Below are positions 58,415 through 64,000 of a stretch of DNA of 64,000 nucleotides, piece after piece. The stretch comes from an uncultured Clostridia bacterium (GTDB taxonomy: Bacteria > Bacillota > Clostridia > Christensenellales > Aristaeellaceae): NCBI GenBank assembly GCA_934630705.1, contig CAKTWP010000002.1, forward strand, positions 62,001-126,000. The letters are read 5' to 3'. The notes beneath the pieces are model-generated. The model searched no databases. It had not been told where the DNA came from and saw only the letters and a list, made by a program, of their open reading frames with translations. The position numbers and the translations under genes are program-made. Numbering within the stretch: the stretch's first letter is position 1; every line of letters starts with the position of its first letter.

Positions 58415-59580
58415 CCGCCCTGCGCCGCGGCGCGCTGCTGCTGGCGCTTTTGATCGCGTTTGCCTTTCCTGCCGCCGGGGAAATTACCGACGCCCAGCGG
58501 CAGGAGGCGGATGCTTTTTTTTCTGCACTGTTTGAGGAATCCAGGGCGGTTGGCGGCGTGGTGCTGGTGGCCCAGCAGGGCGCCCATCTGTATGACTTCT
58601 CTTATGGCTACGCCGATCGCCACCATACCCGAGCCGTCACCCCGGATACGGTGTTCAAGGCGGCGTCTGTGACGAAGCTGGTCACGGCCATTGGCATGCT
58701 GCGGCTGGTAGAGCAGGGGCTGATTGATCTGGATGAACCGTTGGCCCAGGCAACAGGCCAGTCGATCATCAATCCCCTGTATCCCGAAGCGGCCATTACC
58801 CTGCGCCAGGTGATGAGCCATACCTCGTCCATCGCGTCCACTGCGTCCTATAGCCGCGCCGTGCCCTGGGAGACGATTCCCCGCAGCTCGGATTATTTTC
58901 TGTCCAGTGCGCCCGGCACGGTTTATGAATATGCCAATCTGAACGGCGGGCTGCTGGGCAGCCTGATCGAGCGGCTCAGCGGCCAGAGCCTGAACAGCTT
59001 CATGCGCCAGCAGGTGTTCGAGCCGCTGGGGATTAACGCGGCCTATGCTGCGCCCCTGCTGCCCGATCCCGACGCCCTGTCGGCCACTTTCAAAGCCGAC
59101 GGCAGCCTGTATATCAGCGCCGAGAGCTATCTGGAGGACGATGCGGCCTACGAGGATTCCTGCAATCCGGATGCGCATTATCGCGCGGCGGTGGGCGGGC
59201 TGTATATCAGCGCCAGCGGGCTGGAAACGCTGGGCATGGCGCTGGCGGGCGGCGGGCAGGTAAGCGGCGTGCAGCTGCTCAGCCCCGAGATGGCCCGGAT
59301 GATGCAGCTGGATCAATCGCTGGTGGCGGGCAGCAGCGTAACGGCGGAAAGCCCCTATGGCCTGTGCCTGTACCGGCTGAATCTGGACGGCGACGTCTGG
59401 TACGGCCATCAGGGCCGCTGGGAAGGGCTGGTGGTGGATCTGTTTTTTGAACGGGAAACTGAAACCGTGGTGGTGCTGGTGGCCAACGGCGTAAGGCGGA
59501 AATTGGGTTTGGAAATCTGCCCGCAGGGCGAAGCAGCCATTCGCTTTGTTCAGCCATGGACCTATTTTATCGTGGATTGA
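58411..59580 (+). CDS. Secreted beta-lactamase-fold serine hydrolase
   Basis: 389 residues from the ATG at 58411 (GGAGGGG upstream), coupled to parB by ATGA. The signal peptide is about 1-23 (ALLLALLIAFAFPAAG). The serine motif SxxK is in FKAASVTKLVTA, YxN in YEYANLNGG and the third motif region is GHQGRWEGL near the C-terminus. This is the class C beta-lactamase/DD-peptidase/esterase family. Whether it acts on cell wall or other amides is not evident. Confidence 0.88.
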   Translation: MTALRRGALLLALLIAFAFPAAGEITDAQRQEADAFFSALFEESRAVGGVVLVAQQGAHLYDFSYGYADRHHTRAVTPDTVFKAASVTKLVTAIGMLRLVEQGLIDLDEPLAQATGQSIINPLYPEAAITLRQVMSHTSSIASTASYSRAVPWETIPRSSDYFLSSAPGTVYEYANLNGGLLGSLIERLSGQSLNSFMRQQVFEPLGINAAYAAPLLPDPDALSATFKADGSLYISAESYLEDDAAYEDSCNPDAHYRAAVGGLYISASGLETLGMALAGGGQVSGVQLLSPEMARMMQLDQSLVAGSSVTAESPYGLCLYRLNLDGDVWYGHQGRWEGLVVDLFFERETETVVVLVANGVRRKLGLEICPQGEAAIRFVQPWTYFIVD

Positions 59581-59630
59581 CGGCCCTGATTGCGCTGCTG
59601 ACGCGCAATACGAGATAAAGGAGAAAAGCA

Positions 59631-60101
59631 ATGAAACGAATGATGCCGGTGCTCCTGCTGCTTTCCTTTTTCTGCGCCATTACGGCGATGGGAGAAGAAA
59701 CGGTTCCGTCCTGCGAAGCGCGGTATGCGGTTCTAAACGGGGATGATACGCTGAAAATCGAAGCGTCGCTGGTGACCTGCAGCCCGCTAGATCATTACGT
59801 GGCGATCGCGGTTCGCTGCGCCTATCGCAGCCCGGTGAATTTTGAAGTGACGGCCTTTCATGTGTATTTCAACGATCAGCCGGTGGAAACGCTGCTGCCG
59901 CTGCGAGAAACAGAACTTCGTGCATCAGAGGACTTCTATGGCGTTTTTGCCATGCCCGAAGGCGGGATCACGCAATTGCGGATTGTTCCCGTCGGCACGA
60001 CCGCTTACGCGGTGGAGACGATCACGGAAGAATTTCCGGCTCACACGCTTTCTCTGACGGACTTTAGCCCAATCGAGGGACAGGGAGAAACCGCGCGCTG
60101 A
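59631..60101 (+). CDS. Small secreted protein of unknown function
   Basis: A 156-residue protein with signal peptide MKRMMPVLLLLSFFCAITAM and two Cys in the mature part plus others. The remainder is predicted beta-rich (YVAIAVRCAYRSPVNFEVTA). AAGGAGAAAAGCA precedes the ATG. Its MKRMM start resembles that of the zinc-finger protein at 45398, a likely coincidence of signal peptides. Not recognised. Confidence 0.65.
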   Translation: MKRMMPVLLLLSFFCAITAMGEETVPSCEARYAVLNGDDTLKIEASLVTCSPLDHYVAIAVRCAYRSPVNFEVTAFHVYFNDQPVETLLPLRETELRASEDFYGVFAMPEGGITQLRIVPVGTTAYAVETITEEFPAHTLSLTDFSPIEGQGETAR

Positions 60102-60119
60102 GCGTGGATGAAAAAAAGC

Positions 60120-60152
60120 AAGAGGGGCTTTCTTTCGGAGAAAGTCCCTCTT
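60120..60152 (+). terminator. Terminator resembling a dispersed-element arm
   Basis: AAGAGGGGCTTTCTTTC / GAAAGTCCCTCTT followed by TTTT. It is a lone arm of the repeat family in the convergent gap before rpsR. The remaining stretch up to 60330 shows no gene. Confidence 0.75.
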
Positions 60153-60334
60153 TTTTCAGAAAAAGTCGTGGGCGTATGGGAGGGCGGGATGAGAAATCCG
60201 CGTTTGCGTCATTTCCACCTTGCCCCATTGCCTTGACAGCAAGCGCAGCGCGCCGTGTATGAAACACGATATTTAACACTTTTTACGGTAACGATGAAAA
60301 AACATGCCTTTTGCAAGGATTTTTTACACAAAAA

Positions 60335-60361
60335 CACGGCTGCGGAAAAACCACAGCCGTG
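60335..60361 (-). terminator. Terminator of rpsF-ssb-rpsR
   Basis: CACGGCTGTGG / CCGCAGCCGTG with a T-rich loop; TTTTTGTG follows on the minus strand. Confidence 0.85.
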
Positions 60362-60382
60362 CAAAGAACCAAAAGACGCAGA

Positions 60383-60637
60383 TCAGTCCACAGTGTAGGG
60401 CAGCAGCGCGATGGCACGGGCGCGCTTGATAGCCTCAGACAGCTGACGCTGATGCTTGGCGCAGTTGCCAGTCATCCGGCGGGGCAGAATCTTGCCACGC
60501 TCGTTGATGGAACGGCGCAGACGGTTAACGTCTTTGTAGTCAATGTATTCGATTTTGTTCACGCAAAAATCGCACACCTTACGACGGGGGCGCTTTCCGC
60601 GCGGACGCGGACGCTTTTCGCCACGATCCTCAGACAT
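60383..60637 (-). CDS. rpsR: 30S ribosomal protein S18
   Basis: An 84-residue protein. A basic Arg/Pro-rich N-terminus precedes KVCDFCVNKIEYIDYKDVNR, LRRSINERGKILPRRMTGNC and the C-terminal AIKRARAIALLPYTVD, all standard for S18. The CxxC pair indicates the zinc-binding (C+) form. Last gene of the rpsF-ssb-rpsR operon. Confidence 0.98.
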   Translation of the reverse strand: MSEDRGEKRPRPRGKRPRRKVCDFCVNKIEYIDYKDVNRLRRSINERGKILPRRMTGNCAKHQRQLSEAIKRARAIALLPYTVD

Positions 60638-60676
60638 GAGTGTTTCCCTCCTTTTTATGATTTCCGATTTCAGGGC

Positions 60677-61126
60677 TTAGAAAGGCAATTCTTCTTCATC
60701 TACCTGCACGAATCCGCCGCCCTGGGGCGCAGCAGCGCTGGCAGGGGCCGTGCGGGGCGCGGCAGGAGCCGCCGGAGCATAAGCGGGCGCTTCGCCAGCT
60801 TCGCTGCGGGGCGTGAGGAATTCCACATCATCCGCCTGCACTTCCAAGCTCGCCCGGGCCTGGCCGTCATTGCCGATATAGGCAGAGGCAGACACCGTGC
60901 CGACCACGGAAACCTTGCGGCCCTTGGCCAGATACTTGGAGCAAATATCCCCCAGCTGCCGCCAGGCGCTGACGCGGAAGAAATCCGCTTCGGGCTGGCC
61001 CGCCTCGGCGTTGTTGGCGCGGCGGCGGTTGACGGCGATGGTGAAGGAACAGACGGACACGCCGGACGGCGTGGTGCGCAATTCGGGGTCACGGGTGAGA
61101 TTGCCGATCAGAAAAACCTTGTTCAT
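60677..61126 (-). CDS. ssb: Single-stranded DNA-binding protein
   Basis: A 149-residue protein with the OB fold in residues 1-105 (MNKVFLIGNLTRDPELRTTP, FFRVSAWRQLGDICSKYLAK), an Ala/Pro-rich linker and the acidic tail DEEELPF that binds partner proteins. Position between rpsF and rpsR is conserved. Confidence 0.98.
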   Translation of the reverse strand: MNKVFLIGNLTRDPELRTTPSGVSVCSFTIAVNRRRANNAEAGQPEADFFRVSAWRQLGDICSKYLAKGRKVSVVGTVSASAYIGNDGQARASLEVQADDVEFLTPRSEAGEAPAYAPAAPAAPRTAPASAAAPQGGGFVQVDEEELPF

Positions 61127-61144
61127 TGCTGTAACTCCTCCCGA

Positions 61145-61522
61145 TTATTCGGCGGCAGGGGTTTCCACGGGCGCTTCAGCAGCGGCGGGGGCAGCGGGCG
61201 CAACGCGCACAGGGCGCGGCTTGACGCCAGCCTTCCGCTCCAGCAGCTTAATCACCTGGTAGCGAATGACGCTGTCGGAAATCTGAAGGTTGCGCTCCAG
61301 CTCCTTGGGGAGCTCGGATTCAGCCTGGAAGTTCACCAGCACGTAATAGCCCTCGGTCTTATAATCGATGGCATAGGCCAGGCGACGCTTGCCCCACTCC
61401 TCCACCTTGTCCACGGTGCCGCCATTTTCGGCGATCAGCGTGTTGTACTTGGCAATGAGCTCCTTGCGGGCTTCTTCTTCCACGGCGGGATCGATGATGT
61501 ACACCACTTCATACTTGTTCAT
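61145..61522 (-). CDS. rpsF: 30S ribosomal protein S6
   Basis: 125 residues from the ATG at 61522, which has GAGGAGGTG upstream; the longer open frame is not supported. MNKYEVVYIIDPAVEEEARK, WGKRRLAYAIDYKTEGYYVL and SVIRYQVIKL are S6 signatures. The C-terminal 25 residues are Ala/Pro/Glu-rich, an extension seen in some Firmicutes. Confidence 0.97.
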   Translation of the reverse strand: MNKYEVVYIIDPAVEEEARKELIAKYNTLIAENGGTVDKVEEWGKRRLAYAIDYKTEGYYVLVNFQAESELPKELERNLQISDSVIRYQVIKLLERKAGVKPRPVRVAPAAPAAAEAPVETPAAE

Positions 61523-61548
61523 TCTTTTCACCTCCTCATGGACATATG

Positions 61549-61618
61549 GCGTCCTATCCTTGTAGGACGCAAGGATGTGCCAATTCCATATTATACAGGA
61601 ACCCGTGCAAAAAAGCAA
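61549..61618 (-). promoter_or_regulatory. Promoter and leader hairpin of rpsF-ssb-rpsR
   Basis: The minus strand has TTGCTT (61618-61613), 17-bp spacer and TATAAT (61595-61590). A leader hairpin GCGTCCTA / TAGGACGC (61570-61549) follows. It might be an S6:S18-binding autoregulatory leader, but I could not match the known motif in detail. Confidence 0.6.
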
Positions 61619-61952
61619 GCGAAAAAGCCGAAATAAAAAGATTTTTCGGCCATGTCGGAAAATTTTCTGCGCGGATGGGCAAAAGCGGCGGGTATTGGCC
61701 TGCGCCGGGACCGCTTCAGGGCAAAATGCATCAGCCGCCCTCATTTTTTCGGCGCAGGGCGAGGAAGAAGCAGCGCCGCTGCAAAATTCTGCACAATTCC
61801 CTGCATTTTCATAAAATGAATTTTAAACATATAAAACTTTCAAATTCAAAGAAATTTTTTATTTTGTAGCAGGAAAAATGAAATTTGCATAGAATAAAAT
61901 ATGCGAAAAGGCAATTACGCAGCGCTGCTGCTTGAGAAGGGATCGGTTCAGA

Positions 61953-63167
61953 ATGTCGCTGGAAATCTCCCGTTTGTGTCAGAGCATCGCCCCTTCGGTT
62001 ACGCTGAAGATCAACGCCATGGCCGCCCAGCTTCGGGAAAAGGGCCAGGATATTATCAGCCTGGGCGCAGGCGAACCGGATTTTGACACCCCCGCTTTCA
62101 TCCGCGATGCGGCCAAGGCAGCCCTGGACGCCGGCGAAACCCGCTATACTGCCGCCAGCGGCACGCCTGCCCTGCGCCGGAGCGTGTGCGATTTTCTGCG
62201 CCGGGAAAAGGGCCTGACCTATCGGCCCGATCAGGTGCTGATCTGCACCGGGGCCAAGCAGGCACTGCTGAACGCCTTTGTGGCCATGCTCAATCCCGGG
62301 GACGAGGTGATTCTGCCTGCGCCCTGCTGGGTGAGCTATCCGGAGATGATCGCCATGGCCGGGGGAAAGGCGGTTTGGGTGGAAGCCACGGAGGCGGAGG
62401 GATTCGTGCCCCCCATCGAGCGCATCCGCGCCGCGGTGACGGAGCGCACCAAGGCCATTTTGCTCAATTCGCCCAATAATCCCACTGGTGCGGTCTGGAC
62501 CCGGGAACAGCTGCTGGCGGTAGGGCAGCTGGCGGTGGAAAAGAATATTTATCTGATCAGCGATGAGATTTACGATCAGCTGGTGTATGACGGGGCGGAA
62601 GCGGTATCCGTGGCATCCCTGTCTCCGGCCATTTATGCCCGGACCCTGATGGTGAACGGCTGGAGCAAGGCCTATGCCATGACCGGCTGGCGGCTGGGCT
62701 ATGCCGCCGGGCCCAAGGCGCTGATTGCGGCCATGGGCGCGTATCAGAGCCATGCCACCGGCAACCCCAACGCCATTGCCCAGGCTGCTGGCCGGGCCGC
62801 GCTGGAAGGGGATCAGCGCTGCGTGCGGGAAATGGCCGCGGCCTTTGCCAGGCGGCGGGAAATGGTGCTCTCCCTGCTTGCGGAGATGCCCTATGTGTCC
62901 GCCTTCCGGCCCCAGGGCGCGTTTTATGTGCTGCTGAACGTAAAGGAGCTGATGGGCAAGCGCATCGGCGGGCGGGAGATTCATGGCAGCGTGGAGCTGG
63001 CGGAAATGCTGCTGGAATACGCCCAGATCGCCGTGGTGCCCGGCGCGCCCTTTGGGGCGGAGGGCTATGTGCGCCTTTCCTATGCCGCAGCGGACGACCG
63101 GCTGCGGGAGGCCATGCGGCGGCTGCGGGCGTTTCTGCTGCAGCTGGACGCGGCGGAAGCAATGTGA
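61953..63167 (+). CDS. Class I PLP-dependent aminotransferase (aspartate aminotransferase-like)
   Basis: 404 residues from the ATG at 61953, with AAGGGAT upstream. ISLGAGEPDFDTPAFIRDAA, NSPNNPTGAVWTREQL, DEIYDQLVYDG and the PLP-binding NGWSKAYAMTGWRLGY (K239) define the fold-type I class. Closest in style to AspC/AspB type Ib enzymes of Firmicutes. The upstream 200 bp is AT-rich and unlike the rest of the window. Confidence 0.93.
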   Translation: MSLEISRLCQSIAPSVTLKINAMAAQLREKGQDIISLGAGEPDFDTPAFIRDAAKAALDAGETRYTAASGTPALRRSVCDFLRREKGLTYRPDQVLICTGAKQALLNAFVAMLNPGDEVILPAPCWVSYPEMIAMAGGKAVWVEATEAEGFVPPIERIRAAVTERTKAILLNSPNNPTGAVWTREQLLAVGQLAVEKNIYLISDEIYDQLVYDGAEAVSVASLSPAIYARTLMVNGWSKAYAMTGWRLGYAAGPKALIAAMGAYQSHATGNPNAIAQAAGRAALEGDQRCVREMAAAFARRREMVLSLLAEMPYVSAFRPQGAFYVLLNVKELMGKRIGGREIHGSVELAEMLLEYAQIAVVPGAPFGAEGYVRLSYAAADDRLREAMRRLRAFLLQLDAAEAM

Positions 63168-63193
63168 TATAATGAAATAGACCAAAAGCAGGG

Positions 63194-63230
63194 AAACCGT
63201 TCTTTGGGCGCAAAGGACGGTTTTCTTTTC
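63194..63230 (+). terminator. Intrinsic terminator after the aminotransferase
   Basis: AACCGTTCTTTG (63195-63206) / CAAAGGACGGTT (63211-63222), followed by TTCTTTTC. Confidence 0.75.
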
Positions 63231-63266
63231 TATCCGGCGCGCAGCGCATCAAGGAGGGGGAAACAA

Positions 63267-64000
63267 ATGAAAGCATTGATTTACGGCGCGGGTTCTCTGG
63301 GGATTGTGCTGGGGGCTTATCTGGCCAAGGGCGGCGCGGACATTACGCTGTGCAACCGCAACCCGGCGCAGGTGGCGGCGCTGCAGGAAAAAGGCGCGCA
63401 GGTGACCGGAACGGTGGAGATGACCGTTCCCGTGCAGGCGGTGCTGCCCGGGGACATTCAGGATCGCTATGATGTGATCTTCCTGATGACCAAGCAGCTG
63501 GACAACGCGGCCAACTGCGCATTTTTGAAGGACAAGCTGACGAAGAAGGGCGTGATCGTGACGCTGCAAAACGGCATGCCGGAAATGGGCGTGGCAGAGG
63601 TGATCGGATCGGAGCGGACGCTGGGCTGTGCCGTGGCCTGGGGGGCCACCCTGGAAGGCAACGGCGTATCCCGCCTCACTTCTGAGCCGGACAGCCTGAC
63701 CATGAGCCTGGGCCGGATGCCGGGGGTGCCGGATGAAACGCTGGCGGCGGTGAAGGGGCTGCTGGAGCTGATGTGTCCAGTGGAAGTGGAGGAAAACTTC
63801 ATGGGCGCGCGGATGAGCAAGCTGCTGATTAACGCGGCGTTCAGCGGCATGAGCGCCGTGATTGGCGGCACCTTTGGGGAAGCCGCAGGTAATAAAGCCT
63901 CTCGCCGGGTGGTGCAGGCGCTGATTAAGGAATGCATCGATGTGAGCCGGGCGGCGGGCATTCGCATGGCTCCGGTGCAGGGCAAGGATATCGCCGCGCT
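63267..64000 (+). CDS. panE: 2-dehydropantoate 2-reductase (partial, cut by window end)
   Basis: An open frame of 244 codons that runs off the window. It begins MKALIYGAGSLGIVLGAYLA (Rossmann motif GAGSLG) after AAGGAGGGGG. VIFLMTKQLDN and ITLQNG-like VIVTLQNGMPEMG follow, and the Lys of MSKLLINAAF sits at the expected catalytic position. The family reduces ketopantoate for pantothenate and CoA synthesis; other ApbA/PanE-type ketoacid reductases cannot be excluded without the C-terminus. Confidence 0.85.
   Translation, partial: MKALIYGAGSLGIVLGAYLAKGGADITLCNRNPAQVAALQEKGAQVTGTVEMTVPVQAVLPGDIQDRYDVIFLMTKQLDNAANCAFLKDKLTKKGVIVTLQNGMPEMGVAEVIGSERTLGCAVAWGATLEGNGVSRLTSEPDSLTMSLGRMPGVPDETLAAVKGLLELMCPVEVEENFMGARMSKLLINAAFSGMSAVIGGTFGEAAGNKASRRVVQALIKECIDVSRAAGIRMAPVQGKDIAA

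Noticed and set aside
56100..58500. parS site near parAB
   Set aside because: No TGTTTCACGTGAAACA-like palindrome was found; TGTTTCACC near 56391 is only a half-site inside a gene.
61549..61595. Confident call of an S6:S18 RNA leader
   Set aside because: A hairpin is present, but the conserved bulge features could not be matched by eye, so it is left as a possibility only.
1..64000. tRNA or rRNA genes
   Set aside because: No TψC-arm pattern with matching acceptor stems and no rRNA signature was noticed; a dedicated scan could still find one.

Overview
The window reads as a chromosomal segment of a GC-rich (roughly 60% by eye), endospore-forming Clostridia-like Firmicute. The evidence for spores is in the sequence: an alpha/beta-type small acid-soluble spore protein (3503-3667), the yabP-yabQ-divIC cluster (31562-32534) and an uninterrupted sigK (46655-47344), each preceded by a sequence resembling a sporulation promoter. 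Vegetative promoters are easy to read; most have a spacer of exactly 17 bp and many have a TTGC-type -35 box. No rRNA, tRNA, CRISPR array, prophage or transposase gene was seen. The placement within Clostridia is inference.

Layout. 1-5 kb: GNAT acetyltransferase, dnaX, a methyltransferase, the SASP gene and a DUF624 membrane protein. 5-9.3 kb: a PhoB/VicK-type two-component pair, a U32-like protein and a hydrolase broken by a frameshift. 9.5-16.6 kb: an unusual operon (DUF1858 redox peptide, ferritin-like protein, YhaM exoribonuclease), then envelope genes (lipoprotein, PdaC-like deacetylase, kinase-fold protein, alpha/alpha-barrel protein). 16.8-25 kb: nucleoside and sugar use (iunH-rbsK, AraC regulator, GH4 glycosidase) and a glycolytic cluster cggR-pgk-tpiA that lacks gapA. 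25.3-30 kb: a three-gene oxidoreductase operon (Old Yellow Enzyme, SDR, FAD reductase) divergent from an AraC regulator. 30.2-36.4 kb: mreB/mbl, yabPQ-divIC-ppx, a nitroreductase and rarA. 36.5-41.9 kb: TrmO and TsaC, which act on the same modified tRNA base, face each other across 0.7 kb of palindromic non-coding DNA; then an ECF S component and a GGDEF protein. 42-48.4 kb: T-box-controlled proS, an ECF sigma/anti-sigma pair, a secreted zinc-finger protein, sigK and a TetR regulator. 48.4-56 kb: sodium/solute symporter, phosphohexomutase, metallophosphoesterase, lysA and a split chromate transporter. 56.2-64 kb: parAB, a penicillin-binding-protein-like hydrolase, rpsF-ssb-rpsR, an aminotransferase and a ketopantoate reductase cut by the window end. 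dnaX, parAB and rpsF-ssb-rpsR lie near the origin in many Firmicutes, so the window may be origin-proximal (inference).

Two non-coding structures stand out. The first is a dispersed palindromic element present in at least eight substantial copies plus isolated arms. Its two arms each carry a hairpin and are inverted copies of one another, flanking a central palindrome with core AATGCGCCCCAGA / TCTGGGGCGCATT. It occupies most convergent gene junctions. The second is a 131-nt cloverleaf-like nest of perfect stems at 38368-38498, directly after a tandem repeat of about 109 bp. I do not recognise either as a named family.
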